From Microvelia longipes (Eukaryota > Arthropoda > Insecta > Hemiptera > Veliidae): 64,000 bases of DNA. The notes below the pieces were generated by a model. It had not been told where the DNA came from, did not search any database, and saw nothing but the letters and a program-made list of their open reading frames with translations. The stretch spans positions 55,180,155 through 55,244,154 of the forward strand of contig JACMZG010000008.1 of NCBI GenBank assembly GCA_018340805.1, read 5' to 3'. Below, one piece after another: positions 21,301 to 31,640 of the stretch. The first letter of the stretch is position 1. Every line of letters starts with the position of its first letter. A program made the position numbers and the translations under genes.

Positions 21301-22559
21301 AAGTATTTTCAGAGTAGGTGACGTATTAGAATGTCTTTAGTTTCATGTTTCTGTTACTCTTTTATGTATTGTGCTTTTATCAAATGTGCTTCTCTGTTGT
21401 CTATGTGTATTGCTCTTAGTTATATGTGTTAGTGTTTTATATTTTTTCTTAAACTCTTCATATATTACTTACACATTATTTATTTATAACTATTTATTAC
21501 GTTATTATCAATTTAAGTATATTACCTATTTATTTATGATTTTATCACATATTTATTTATTCTTTCTTTATCATATTTATTTTTTTATTTCTATACGTTT
21601 TTTTCCAATATTCCTTTTCTGGTACTTTTATAGAAAAGGGGTCCCTCATGTGTCCATGTATTTTCACATCCTGCCCCATTAAATGTTGAATATCTCCAGT
21701 TAATTCATATTAAATTCATTATATTCTATACTTTTTCTATACTGTCGCCCCATGAGTATTTATATAGAATAAGTACTGCTGTTAGAGGATCCCTCTCATA
21801 TAAAGTTCCCCCTTTCTCTGTTTTAATATAAATTTTTAATTAATTGCCCTTTCTTTTTCTTACTTTGTTATAAGGGAGTAATAATCTATTTTAAATCCTT
21901 GGTTACTTCCCTTGGGGGAGTAACTATCTAAAGAAGTACCATCTTTTTAATATTTACAAATTCTTCAGAAGAAATTAGAGGCTCTCTAGCTACAAACTTA
22001 AGGTCCTTCCACAAAAAATAGATGTAAAATGCTCTAGAATAGCATCTGATTTCTGCACATTTTAACCCTTGTTTCAATGTTTTAGGGATATGTTTCTCTC
22101 CCCGGTTTCAGTGTTTTAAAGGTGCCACTTAAAAAGTAAAATTGTTAATGTAAGACTACTCCATAGAGTAATATGGTAAACTAATCAGTGTACTACTCAA
22201 ATAGGACCTCTAAGGAACCTAAGGTCTTAAATTAAACTCTGACACTGCTTATAATTTTTATATATATTCAAATTTTAAAATAATTTTCTAAATAATCTAA
22301 TCCATTGTTAAATATTTTTAGCATTTGTCTTTTACCCTCACCAGATGTGATTTTTGTTTTAAATAAATACTATATTTTTTAGATTGGTTTAAAACCAGCT
22401 GGAGGTTTAAAAACCTATAAGGATGCATTAGAGTGGCTTTTCTTGGTTAAATGTGAGCTCGGTGACGAATGGCTCCAACCCTCTCTCTTTAGGATCGGAG
22501 CTTCTAGTCTTCTTGGTGATATAGTCAATAGGCTTGAGGTTATTGCTCAACAATTATAA
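3609..22559 (+). CDS. DERA: Deoxyribose-phosphate aldolase, split gene, exon 1 not found
   Basis: DERA cleaves 2-deoxyribose-5-phosphate into glyceraldehyde-3-phosphate and acetaldehyde, feeding deoxynucleoside carbon into glycolysis; it acts in the cytosol. Five exons join in phase: 3609-3802, 4501-4672, 5720-6013, 7877-7962 and 22383-22559, about 307 codons against about 318 for the human protein, so only a short N-terminus is missing. Family signatures are intact: AAWLLKAVTLIDLTTLAGDD, TTAAVCVYPSRV, VATGFPSGQ, EIDIVLDRSL (catalytic Asp at 5809-5811), DFIKTSTG (Schiff-base Lys at 6001-6003) and GLKPAGG (second catalytic Lys at 22392-22394). All introns are GT-AG. Intron 5 is 14.4 kb and full of transposons; the others are under 2 kb. 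Nothing suggests the gene itself is dead. The 3' end faces the OBP gene. Confidence 0.95.
4501..4672 (+). CDS. DERA: DERA exon 3
   Basis: Acceptor ttctatgcag, donor cag|gtatac. Starts in phase 0 after K, ends one base into a Val codon. Encodes AAHPVPKDTLDKLL through TAAVCVYPSRVSDAVNQLK to PVAS, lining up with the human segment from KYPIRQDLLKAL to IPVAS. Confidence 0.93.
5720..6013 (+). CDS. DERA: DERA exon 4 (catalytic core)
   Basis: Acceptor attttttag; the first two bases complete the Val codon of VATGFPSGQ. Ends one base into the Gly codon after DFIKTST. Holds the catalytic Asp (EIDIV) and the Schiff-base Lys (FIKTSTG). Its last 40 bases reappear directly after the assembly gap at 26784-26823. 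Confidence 0.95.
6155..6430. repeat. Dispersed repeat (unclassified), copy in DERA intron 4
   Basis: Shares a long block with 50765-51555: cctcatttattccgtaggta, ccggaattatc, aaggcctcct, aaagttgtctgtctgtatgt, atcatcgtagctcct, and gggaggatg...gtagcgaatcc near the end. The duplicate copy is at about 26944-27210. No coding capacity seen; superfamily unknown. Confidence 0.6.
6961..7150. repeat. Cluster of GAGGCGAAGCCGAGG-type motifs
   Basis: Three spaced units start with ttaactcccgaggc and continue (g/a)aagccga, separated by roughly 35-45 bp of AT-rich sequence. A related unit, aaggcgtaagccaaggg, precedes them. The core is itself near-palindromic. The duplicate copy near 27765-27915 has the same units. 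Function unknown. Confidence 0.55.
7214..7375. repeat. Nested C4/G4 inverted repeats
   Basis: 7227-7248 is aacccc, six A, four T, ggggtt: a perfect short hairpin. Flanking tttttttgggt, gccccaaaaaaa, and further on ccccctcataaattttgggg and gccacccccggg, add several alternative pairings. No gene. Confidence 0.5.
7462..7600. repeat. Short direct/inverted repeats of a cccaagggag motif
   Basis: Four units of roughly 25-30 bp: two read ccaagggag and two read the inverse ctcccttgggag, alternating with aagttacttttt. The second copy (about 28255-28340) has one inverted unit fewer, so unit number varies between the two assembled copies. Confidence 0.6.
7877..7962 (+). CDS. DERA: DERA exon 5
   Basis: 86-nt exon, acceptor attgcag, donor aag|gtaaaa. 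Encodes G-KEAVNATLQFGLVMCRIIR, then a run ending KTGKK, matching the human segment KETVNATFPVAIVMLRAI. Ends in phase 0. Confidence 0.93.
9464..10061. repeat. Long imperfect palindrome inside the hAT element
   Basis: Two arms of about 280 bp (9464-9743 and 9782-10061) are reverse complements with scattered mismatches and small indels, around a loop of about 38 nt. Matching landmarks: tgataaatccatttttt against aaaaatggatttatca, and gtgatgacttaatgaccgac against gtcggtcattaagtcatcac. A transcript through it could form a long hairpin RNA. Confidence 0.9.
10779..10857. repeat. (AT)n microsatellite
   Basis: About 80 bp of AT dinucleotides with small interruptions, inside the hAT element. Length and interruption pattern differ in the second copy (about 31512-31582). 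Confidence 0.9.
11157..11512. repeat. Cluster of cttctttagatagttactcc motifs
   Basis: A motif of the form cttctt(t/c)agat(a/t/g)gttactcc occurs at 11161, 11224 and 11445 with a degenerate copy near 11490, interspersed with ggagta runs on the opposite strand. A perfect inverted match to the first unit lies 10.7 kb away at 21915-21935. Looks like iterated subterminal repeats of an unidentified element. Confidence 0.55.
12178..14995 (-). pseudogene. LINE ORF2: endonuclease and reverse transcriptase, frameshifted
   Basis: 14066-14995 is an APE-type endonuclease: LNTQSIRNKL, TEHWLHSD, VYRPPNSD and AGDFNLNF, with ADHK at the usual SDH site. 13446-14000 is the linker and RT N-terminus. 12527-13210 has MDVSKAFDTLPHDI, GSVLGPFAF and the catalytic FVDD box. 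12178-12576 is the C-terminal region (SRLAYGVVLWGHVN, LQKKALRIITK). At least three frame changes separate these parts. Some breaks differ from the second copy (33179-35714), where 33918-34697 is continuous, so some may be sequencing errors. Start chosen at the ATG overlapping the end of ORF1. Confidence 0.85.
15127..15322 (-). repeat. 3' LTR of the gypsy element
   Basis: 196 bp, TG...CA termini in both orientations, nearly identical to 19544-19737. Outside it is TSD ATTTC. Confidence 0.92.
15332..15410. repeat. Poly(T) and (GA)n tract just inside the 3' LTR
   Basis: About 55 T followed by about eleven GA, just inside the 3' LTR where the polypurine tract should be. On the element's coding strand it reads (TC)n then A-rich. 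The copy is at about 36050-36127. Confidence 0.85.
15466..18109 (-). pseudogene. Gypsy pol (RT, RNase H, integrase), frameshifted
   Basis: 17537-18109 is the reverse transcriptase (KPDGSLRLCLDPKELN, FSILDLKDSFYQIKL, catalytic YIDD). 17050-17343 is RNase H (VIQTDSSHDGIGSVLLQEG...ELLAVSHSLERF). 16136-17053 is integrase, with an HHCC finger (H-x3-H...CEVC) and the D, D, E triad (GTDIL, SDNVPF, GLAETAVK). 15466-15969 is the integrase tail, ending in an unusual Cys/Ser/Pro-rich repeat. At least three frame breaks separate these parts; the second copy has an unbroken RT-RNase H (37663-38766), so several breaks may be sequence errors. Confidence 0.88.
15549..15722 (-). repeat. 33-bp coding minisatellite in the gypsy pol tail
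   Basis: About five units encoding TNEACAPSSAG plus one shortened unit (TNESSAG). Unit number and the terminal units differ in the second copy (about 36285-36420). Confidence 0.85.
18305..19480 (-). CDS. Gypsy gag with zinc knuckles, running into protease
   Basis: Starts with MANDFKSVTPFNFDADNLTD just inside the 5' LTR. A gag capsid-like helical region follows (residues roughly 1-200), then two CCHC-type knuckles (CSKCGYEHGIRQC and CNYCKNLNHFRNKC, about 230-265). Next is an aspartic protease segment with the catalytic LDSGS motif. The frame ends in the protease C-terminal part at a single-base indel near 18350; the second copy reads further. Gag packages element RNA; the protease matures the polyprotein. 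Expressed, if at all, from the 5' LTR. Confidence 0.88.
   Translation of the reverse strand: MANDFKSVTPFNFDADNLTDQWRRWYQEFSIYLVASLRSTKTDVVKIATLLNQLGPKGIAIFNSFESKVDSTGQKVDLSYEEVIDKFKEHFEPSSNVLYDRYKFNKIKWSANQPFSEFLTILKNMAEPCEFLEKDNIVRDKIVAQVSDKELLDKLLDRGKALTLKEASEMCKNHSARLTQINDIRGNSNVEVDVQVDQVKRSFKNTGPSTSRLQDKKTQGESVPEKFNCSKCGYEHGIRQCPAYGKPCNYCKNLNHFRNKCPKLKTQNKVRANAIDKDNCSSDESFCLDTINIDSINKNKSEWVVSAEIEGCTVPLKLDSGSMVNILPYRTFRNIFKGTPPKLKNTNVNLMAYGNNKLIPAGAVSLLTTIGSNSEDISFWWLRLMINRFWP
19544..19737 (-). repeat. 5' LTR of the gypsy element
   Basis: 194 bp; differs from the other LTR by a few single-base indels. Followed outward by the second ATTTC. Confidence 0.92.
20815..22382. other. Rest of DERA intron 5, no gene
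   Basis: AT-rich. Three near-repeats of ctctgttatattatatg lie at about 20850-20915. 21915-21935 is a perfect inverted match to the motif at 11161. It ends in the acceptor of DERA exon 6. No supported coding region. Confidence 0.6.
21911..21945. repeat. Inverted partner of the 11161 motif
   Basis: ggagtaactatctaaagaag is the exact reverse complement of the unit at 11161, with near-matches continuing outward (ggtac against ggcac). May be the other end of an element spanning 11157-21945. Confidence 0.5.
22383..22559 (+). CDS. DERA: DERA exon 6 (terminal exon)
   Basis: Acceptor atattttttag. 58 codons plus TAA, starting IGLKPAGGLKTYKDALEWL, then LGDEWLQPSLFRIGASSLLGD and ending VIAQQL. Contains the second active-site Lys (KPAGG). 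Intact here; the homologous exon in the second copy (43080-43255) lacks one G and is frameshifted. Confidence 0.95.
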   Translation: MGLKPAGGLKTYKDALEWLFLVKCELGDEWLQPSLFRIGASSLLGDIVNRLEVIAQQL

Positions 22560-22636
22560 AATTTAGTTAATTTTGAATATTAATACTTGCAGCCAATGAT
22601 GGGATTCACTTTTGACTTTTCTCATAGACTATTGTT

Positions 22637-22642
22637 AATAAA
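22637..22642 (+). terminator. Candidate poly(A) signal of DERA
   Basis: AATAAA 78 nt after the DERA stop codon, in the sense orientation. Confidence 0.55.
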
Positions 22643-22714
22643 AGTAATGTGTTCACCATAAAAAATCAAAACTGGTATTTTAACATAATCACTTGTTTCA
22701 TACACTTTTTTTAA

Positions 22715-22835
22715 CGTTCTGAGTTGGTTTCATAATGCTGTCCGTGTGTGTTTATTCCACCCATAACTCCAAATGTGTTCACACTAGAGAGTTGAGACTG
22801 GGCCCAAAAATCTCACTTATGATCTAGTTGTGCTT
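22715..22835. repeat. Diverged member of the 6155/50765 repeat family
   Basis: ggtttcataatgctgtccgt, gtgtgt, ataactcc and actagagagttgagac line up with ggttttcacaaagttgtctg...tagctcc...ctagagagttgaaac at 50885-50970. Lies between DERA and the OBP 3' end. Confidence 0.45.
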
Positions 22836-24141
22836 CCTGTCAGATAATATTTTAAATCGCATTAATCTATTCTGCTGAGTCATCAACAACTTTAAAAATC
22901 ATTACAAATAGGTTTTAGGTGAAAATATATATATGTATAACTACAATAAACCATTTGTTTACATCTGTTAAAAATATGTTTTTCTGCAAAAAATTAAATT
23001 AACAAATGATGTGATTAAATATTAAAATATATTGGTAATATTTTTACACTAATAAAAACTAGGCAGCCATTTATGTATGCAGGTTTTTTTATTGCTTGAT
23101 GAACATGAAATGAAAGTATTTCCCGTATTATTTGAGTGATTGGTTTTTTTTAGCTGTAATAAAAGAAGTTGCTACTCTTATTCAATTTATTAGTTTAAGG
23201 CATGGGTTTTAAAAGTGCTTATGTGCACCACATAAGCAGTGTAGTACTGTGTAGTACTCTGAAGACTTAACAGACTACAGGAACTGAAGACTTTACATTA
23301 TATAGGAAAATCTAATATAACTTTCGTACAAAAGAAATTACGAACAATAAAATTTAATAAATAAATAACCTATAAGAATTTAAGATAGTAAAGGAATTGT
23401 TTGTGGATTTTCAACATTTTTATTTTGAAAGAGGAATAATTTGGACAATTTTCTTTGTATTCATTAATACTATCAATTAGAAATTGATATTACAATATTT
23501 TACTTTTGTTTTATTTGATTAACTATTCAGAAATAAATGTATTTATTAGTGGATAAAAAGGGATGCCCTTTCATTTTTTTCCTTTTGTAGCTCTGTCTTA
23601 TTGGGTAGTATGGACAGTTTATCAGGGGCTTATTGTTATCTTTTGTACTGGGTGGAGGCTATTAGCCTTAGCCCCCCCCCCCCCTAATATGTATGTATAC
23701 AACACATGGTGGTAGGCCACCTATTATGTTGGACGGTTATCTGGTGACAAAAAGTTTGAGAAATTCTGGGATAGGGAATTTTGGAAACTTTGTTACATTT
23801 TTTTTGGTAAACATGAATTTGCTGAATCCCATCACTACATATATATGACTTATAGCATATATATATAACATATAGAGACTTATGGCAGTGTCTTTGTAAA
23901 CCATTCCTTTATTATAATTAAAGTTATAGCTATTTTAAGCCACACTTTTTTTTAATTCCTAGATTTTCTCTAATTTCACATTAGAGAATTAATGTGATAT
24001 CTAAATGAAATAATTGGTTAAGGTGATGATTTCAATTTATATTTAATACTTATTAACACTTGTCAAACATTTTTATAAATGATATTATATATTTTATTAT
24101 AAACCTGTTTATTTACAATTTTTCTTCAAGATGTACAAAAC

Positions 24142-25611
24142 CTAACCCCATGTTGGTTGCCTTTGTTGATTTGGATTTCTACCATTACTGTTAATATTGT
24201 TGAACCATTTCTCTGGATTTGTTGATGGACCAGTTCTATCCCAATCTTCACAGTTCTAGAAAATACGTGAGTAATAAAACATTAGTTGTAATGTAATGAA
24301 ATTATATATTCACAGTTCATCAGAACTTTTCTTGACCTTATTGAATTTCCTACTTATCCTTACCACTATGGACTCACTTTGCCCAAAATACAAAAAAACC
24401 CCTTATTTATAATTTAGTACTTTGGTCATGCATTGCTCATCTTCAGGTAAGAAAAATAAATTTTAATCCCAGCAGTCACCCATCCGCCTACTGTCCACAC
24501 TTGATGCTCCTTAACAAAAGTGATCCCAGGTTTCTGATTTTTAGTGCAAACACAATACTTTTCTTATATACCTACAATATAAACAAGAAAAATTTGAAAT
24601 ATTAGACATTACATCTTGGAATTTAGTAAATAATCTCATAACCAGCCCAGTTAAGAACTAATATTACTGCGGCTAACTAGGGATTTGACAATATCCTGAC
24701 TCCTGCAAGACCTATGACCCAGATACATGGTAATGCTACTTCTAAAATCATAAAGGATGCCTTTGATTTACTTTGGCCTTAGCTATACTGGAGTTTATGT
24801 CAACATGATTATGTAGGCATGGGTCATAGACTCTTTTTACTGTACCTCCTTTTAATGTCCATAGATACTTCAGCACTATTTTCTCACCCATTTCATCTCT
24901 CCTCATCTTCAATCGCTTGTTTCTATGATTTAAAAATTATTAAAAACCTAATATCACTTTAGACATATTTTATAATTTTACTAAAAAATTATGAAAATAC
25001 TCTATTACATTTCTTTAGTAAAAAGGTACTTCCAAATCAGGGTATCACACTAAGCATGAAGTCAATACTATTTTTTACTTTAGTGTACTTCAAAGAGTAT
25101 AGTAAATAAATCAATCAGTGGTATACATTAGTATACTGATTTGTCGGCAGAGTACTTATAGCTATTGGGCCCTTTTCATTTCCCTTTGGTTTTCAAACGT
25201 TAAAACAATCACAGTCGTTCTGCCAGAGGAGTTTGTATCAGTGGTGTACTGTTAGGAGTTAGTAAGTAAAATATTTTTAATTGTGGTATTTTAAATTAAA
25301 TTCTGTTTTTTAACAGTTTGTGTTTTACTTCTAAAATGCTTCCAGTGTAAAGATTTTTCAATCCCGTGTTTTTTTGTTAAAAATTTGCTTGAAACAGTCA
25401 GGAGCAGCAGATAGTTTTTTATCATTGGAAATGGCTTGAATTTATAATAAATTTGGTCCTTGGTTAACAGAAAATAATTGCTTTCTCTTATTCCAATTCT
25501 ACAGTTTTTCAATGGCAAAATAATTTGAAGAAGAAGTACTTACTTGCTTTCCTTTTTCTTCAAGACATACCATCAAGCTTTTAGACATATCACATTTTCC
25601 ATCTATATCAT
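24142..25611 (-). CDS. Obp59a: First assembled copy of the OBP 3' exons (duplicate)
   Basis: Two exons identical in structure to those at 44825-44938 and 46218-46285: 25544-25611 (C-x8-C segment, KCDMSKSLMVC) and 24142-24255 (NCEDWDRTGPSTNPEKW to the stop). The exons that should lie upstream are absent because the sequence runs into the gap at 25784. Read as part of the same single gene as 44825-55247, seen twice through contig overlap. Sequence between the exons is intron. Confidence 0.8.
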
Positions 25612-25783
25612 CTGAAATGTGCAAATTTTTTTTATACTACCATGAACTGGTTATTTGATCGTTTTTTTATGCGTTTTTTTATTATATACTTCTGTTATCA
25701 TAGTTTTCTTTAATAATCATTTGTAAATATTTGTACAATGATTTCTTTTACGTACTATTTTTTGTTGGTTTATATCTTTGGGG

Positions 25784-26783
25784 NNNNNNNNNNNNNNNNN
25801 NNNNNNNNNNNNNNNNNNNNNNNNNNNNNNNNNNNNNNNNNNNNNNNNNNNNNNNNNNNNNNNNNNNNNNNNNNNNNNNNNNNNNNNNNNNNNNNNNNNN
25901 NNNNNNNNNNNNNNNNNNNNNNNNNNNNNNNNNNNNNNNNNNNNNNNNNNNNNNNNNNNNNNNNNNNNNNNNNNNNNNNNNNNNNNNNNNNNNNNNNNNN
26001 NNNNNNNNNNNNNNNNNNNNNNNNNNNNNNNNNNNNNNNNNNNNNNNNNNNNNNNNNNNNNNNNNNNNNNNNNNNNNNNNNNNNNNNNNNNNNNNNNNNN
26101 NNNNNNNNNNNNNNNNNNNNNNNNNNNNNNNNNNNNNNNNNNNNNNNNNNNNNNNNNNNNNNNNNNNNNNNNNNNNNNNNNNNNNNNNNNNNNNNNNNNN
26201 NNNNNNNNNNNNNNNNNNNNNNNNNNNNNNNNNNNNNNNNNNNNNNNNNNNNNNNNNNNNNNNNNNNNNNNNNNNNNNNNNNNNNNNNNNNNNNNNNNNN
26301 NNNNNNNNNNNNNNNNNNNNNNNNNNNNNNNNNNNNNNNNNNNNNNNNNNNNNNNNNNNNNNNNNNNNNNNNNNNNNNNNNNNNNNNNNNNNNNNNNNNN
26401 NNNNNNNNNNNNNNNNNNNNNNNNNNNNNNNNNNNNNNNNNNNNNNNNNNNNNNNNNNNNNNNNNNNNNNNNNNNNNNNNNNNNNNNNNNNNNNNNNNNN
26501 NNNNNNNNNNNNNNNNNNNNNNNNNNNNNNNNNNNNNNNNNNNNNNNNNNNNNNNNNNNNNNNNNNNNNNNNNNNNNNNNNNNNNNNNNNNNNNNNNNNN
26601 NNNNNNNNNNNNNNNNNNNNNNNNNNNNNNNNNNNNNNNNNNNNNNNNNNNNNNNNNNNNNNNNNNNNNNNNNNNNNNNNNNNNNNNNNNNNNNNNNNNN
26701 NNNNNNNNNNNNNNNNNNNNNNNNNNNNNNNNNNNNNNNNNNNNNNNNNNNNNNNNNNNNNNNNNNNNNNNNNNNNNNNNNNN
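25784..26783. other. Assembly gap, exactly 1000 N
   Basis: A fixed-size scaffold gap. The sequence on its left ends in ctttgggg and that on its right starts inside DERA exon 4. Any reading frame across it is meaningless. Confidence 0.99.
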
Positions 26784-26943
26784 TCTGCATATGCTGGAGC
26801 TGATTTTATTAAAACATCTACAGGTTTATTTATTTACTTTAAACTTTTTATACTTTAGATGGGTGAAATAAATGTTAAACACTGACTTCTTGTAACCTTT
26901 TGATTTTGAATACAGTTAAAAATGTATAACCTTACTTTAAACT

Positions 26944-28345
26944 TTTTACTTTTCCTCATTTATTCCGTAGGTATATAGGAATTATATATGTCACCGGAAT
27001 TATCTGTTTTAGATGTTTTTAAGGCCTCCTGAGTGGTTTTCGCAAAGTTGTCTGTCTGTATGTGTGTGTGTATGTTCTGTTATCATCGTAGCTCCTAATG
27101 TATTTAAGCTAAAGAGTTAAAATTTGTACAAAAATTTAAGCGTATCCGATGCTGGGAGGATGAGTGTAGCGAATCCAATGAAATAAGGAAAAGCTCCAAA
27201 GTACCCTGTAGCCGATTTTTTAATCTAGGCATCTCTTTTATGTACTTTAATAGTATCGATAGCAATAACTCACCAGTCACTTCACCCACAAAAGTTAAAA
27301 ATATTAATTTATTACTAACAATGTGATCAAAAATATTGATTACACTACCTCAAAACAAAAAGCACAATTCATTATAAGATAAAAGAAGTGCAAAAACAAT
27401 GCATTATTTAGTTTCTTTTTGCACGATTAATTTTAATTTAATTTAATTTATTTAAATTAAATATTTTATTTTAATTTATCAGCTAATATTTTCTTCTCTA
27501 ATCCATAGGAAAATAATGTAATATAGTAACTAGAGAATAATGCCTCCCTCCATGGCTCAAGAATATGTTTATTATTCTTTAGTGGAGAGTTCAACCTGAT
27601 ATATAAAGATTGTATTTTTATAAAATAAAGGTAATTTAAAAAAATTGAATCAGAGCCTTTTGACAGAATATCTAGGTACCAGTCTCTTTATCAGTATAAC
27701 AATAGTTATTTATGCACCAAGGGAGTAAAGAATGCTATTATTTCTCTTAGCAGTTAGTTGGTTCCTAAGGCGTAAGCCAAGGAACCAAAGTATTTAACTC
27801 CCGAGGCGAAGCCGACAGATTTATGTGTTTAACTCCGAGGCAAAGCCGAGGTAATTATGACTATTAACTCCCGAGGCGAAGCCGAGGAAGGTAATTGCGA
27901 AGGGAATAATAACATTTTACTCCCAAGGTGCATACAAGATTTTATCTCCAGGCGTTGATTTTATTATTTTTAAGTTTTGTTGTATTTTATTCTAATTTTT
28001 TTGGGTCGGAACCCCAAAAAAATTTTGGGGTTGCTGCCCCAAAAAAAATGTTATTGCTCCTAACAACTTCTTTTGACCTAAAAGGATTTTGAGCCAATAT
28101 TTTTTTTTGTTTGGGTCCCCCTCATAAATTTTGGGGGTGCCACCCCCGGGAAAATTTAAAAAAAGTTAAGTCATCTGCATAAATTTAGAGCATACCATTC
28201 CCCTAAAAAATTGATATAATTGGCTCTAATAACCCAATAATAGGAAACACTTTTTTTCCCAAGGGAGAAAAAGTTACTTTTTACTTCCAAGGGAGTGACA
28301 AGTTACTTACTTTTTCTCCCTTGGGAGTGAAAAGTGCTTCTTTAC
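26944..28345. repeat. Second copy of the intron-4 repeat block
   Basis: Matches 6155-7600: the dispersed repeat, the cgaggc(g/a)aagccga cluster, the C4/G4 hairpins and the cccaagggag block, the last with one unit fewer. No gene. Confidence 0.8.
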
Positions 28346-29808
28346 TCTCTAAAAACTAGTCAATAAACTTTACATTATACACCGTCTGGTGATAAACTTA
28401 ATTATAATTAACATTCCAGAAGACACATTTTTATAAATTCTATAGAGATTTTATTTGTGAATTGGTGCACCATTTTAATGAGTCAGTTTATATGAAAATA
28501 CTCAATATAGAGAATAGAGTGTTGATCAAAGATACATAATCTTTGGCTTTGTCATGGTTTCTATTATATATGTTTAATTGTTGAAAGGGAATATTATTAT
28601 TTGTACTCAAGTAATTGTATAATTTTAATTGCAGGTAAAGAAGCAGTTAACGCTACTTTACAATTTGGTTTAGTTATGTGTCGAATCATACGTTTTTACT
28701 TTCTTAAAACTGGGAAAAAGGTAAAAAAATATTTTGTTTTATTATTTTTTTCTATATCATGGTGCCAATTATTTATTTCATTTGTGGTAAGAGTGAAGAC
28801 AAGAGTCTCTCCACAAGTATTATTTCTTATGTAAGTGCTTTCAACCTCCTTAGAGATCATCATTAGTGCCTAAACAAATGAGTAAATAAAGTGTACAAGT
28901 ATGTCATGTACCCTATTGCATAATTTTGATTATACATTTTATATAATCTATCAATAAATGAATTCGTTCTTAGCTTATTGCCTATCTTTCCTGTTTGTAA
29001 CAGTTTTATTGATCAGTACAACAACAATGAATATAAATTTTACAAGTATTGTTGGAAACATTATTTGCTTATAATGGCATGGAGGACCCGATAGAGAAAC
29101 AAGTGGGAAGTATCTTCTCTATGAAGTCTGACTTGCAAATTCCTCATTGTACTATATATGTGGTACACATAGATTCAGCTTGCACAGGATCTTTCACTTG
29201 GCTTAAAGAAGAGATCAATGTTTTGAATTTGCTGAAATTAACTTGCAACTTAAAGTTGCTGGGCTTCAAGTTGCAAGCCTTTACTATATAGGACTGAAGT
29301 AAGTCAGAGAGCACAAAACTTTATTATTTTGAGACTTAACTTCAAAATTGTGGAAGATAAACCTCATCTTGAAGTTTATTGTGTTTTTGCTGTTGTTCGT
29401 TTCATTTTTGTTTTGTTTTACTTGTTTGTTCAGCCACTAATAAGCTTTCCTCTTAGTAATTTGAACAAGCTTTGCTGATCATTATTTATTTGTGAAGAGA
29501 CTCGTTTTCTTTGATCCTAACTTATTTATTACTCCAGTGGTAACTTGACTGCCAATCATACAAATTATTTCATTCAAGTTAATATTTTTTAATATATTAT
29601 TTTTTGTATTGATTTTTTAAAATTATAAACTTTATCAATTAAAGGGAAATAAAGAGATGTATCCTCATCATAATCATTATTAAAGATTTTTTTGGGGATA
29701 GAGGGAAGGGGTAGAATGGTGGAGGATTTTTAGTTGCTGAGTTGAAGGAGGAGATAAACACCTCTAGCTAATTTTGTCTAATATATTCTTATTTTCAGCT
29801 ATTGCATT

Positions 29809-31509
29809 CAGTGGCGTAGCCAGGGGGGGGGCTGAGGGGGCTTCAGCCCCCCCCCCCCGAAATTTTTACATAACCTAAACCCGCAATAAATGTGTGAAAA
29901 AAAGCTGTAAAAAATATATAAAATAATAAATTAAATAACATATATTTTTTAACAATAAACTTATAAATAAATATCAATATATCAAATACATATAAAAATA
30001 GAAAGATATACATAATTTTGAAAACAGTGAAAATACAAAGTAAAGTAGGCTTGTCCGAAATATTCTCGAAGTTCCAATTACGACATAACGGTCAGTTAGG
30101 TCTTTCAGTTATAACTGTGTGACCTGTGCTTAGAATAATACTATACATAGAAGGAGCACAGGACCGTAAACACAATGTAATACCACTGATAACACGAAAG
30201 CCAGTTATCATGATAAATCCATTTTTTAACCATCAAAATCGGTCCAGTAAAACCGGAGATACAAATGTTGAAAGATTACTGAAAAAACATCTAAAAAGCA
30301 TACATTTTTGTTCAAAAACGCATAAAAACCTTGAAATGTCATGTTTTCCCATATTAACATGTTTAAGAATTAGGCAGACTTAAAAATCATACATATTTTG
30401 TTAAACTGCAGGTAATATGGAGTTGTTCTAGATAGAAGTCAGCACAGCTAATATGTGATGACTTAATGACCGACATATAATGCTGAAAGATAGGTAAAAA
30501 CTTAAATTGTAGAAAAATACACTTTTTTTCAGCATTATATGTCGGTCATTAAGTCATCACATTAGAGCTGTACTGATTTCTTTCTCTAGAACAACTCTAT
30601 ATTACCTGTAGCTTAACAGAATATGCATAATTTTTAAGTCTGCCTAATTCCTAAACATGTTCATATGGAAAAACATGACATTTAAAGGTTTTTGTGCGTT
30701 TTTGGACAAAAATGTATGCTTATTAGATGTTTTTTCGGTAATCTTTCAACATTTGTATCTCCGGTTTTACTGGACCAAATGGATGGTTAAAAATGGATTT
30801 ATCACAAATTTAATAAACTTTAAAAACAACCCTTTAAATTTTTGATAAAATCAATAGGAACCGTTATTGGCAAAAACAGAATTTGAGTTTATTTTACGGA
30901 TTTTAAAGGGGCCCCGGGGCTAAGATTCCCTTATCAGAAATGGCAGACTAAGTCAAGTGAATGTAAGAGAGAGCCAGAATAAGTCGATCTAGTGGGTTAA
31001 ACCTTTGGGGCTAGATGGTCACGTTTTATGCGTCTGGCTCTTGGACTATAATATATGACTTATAAAAGTTAATTTCAAATGGAACGTAGGCAAAAAGCGA
31101 GAAATTAAACCACGCCTACTTAGTTGAAAAGTAGGTCTGCCGCAGCGCTAGCGTCGATCGGAATCCAAATTTTCCCACCATGGGGTCGACAGTCTTACTG
31201 TTTAAGTATATATAGTCTCTGGTTTGTACAATCCGGTAAATGACATGTACCCCTGATGTCGCCGACTATTTCAAAATTTACTTAATATAATATTATAATA
31301 AAAATTAAATGTTTTATTAATTTTACGTTATAAAAAATTGTAATACAATATGTGCAAAATACATTTTTGTTTATAACTATGTGTATTTTATTGATTATAT
31401 ACTTTACCAGAAACAATTTATTTATTTATTTAATATAAAATAATTATTATTATTTAATAATAAATAAAAAAAACAATGTATACATTGTAATCTTGTCTAT
31501 ATTTAACGG

Positions 31510-31587
<78 letters not shown>

Positions 31588-31640
31588 TAAATTTTAACAT
31601 TCAGCCCCCCCCCCGAAATTAAATCCTGGCTACGCCACTG
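29809..31640. mobile_element. Second copy of the hAT-type element
   Basis: Same TIRs and same ATTGCATT target duplication (29801-29808 and 31641-31648) as 9054-10918. The central hairpin is at 30211-30804. The AT array differs in length. An identical insertion site is what two haplotypes or one locus assembled twice would show. Confidence 0.9.

Noticed and set aside
25717..26871. Long reading frames spanning the gap on both strands
   Set aside because: They consist of runs of N; no sequence supports them.
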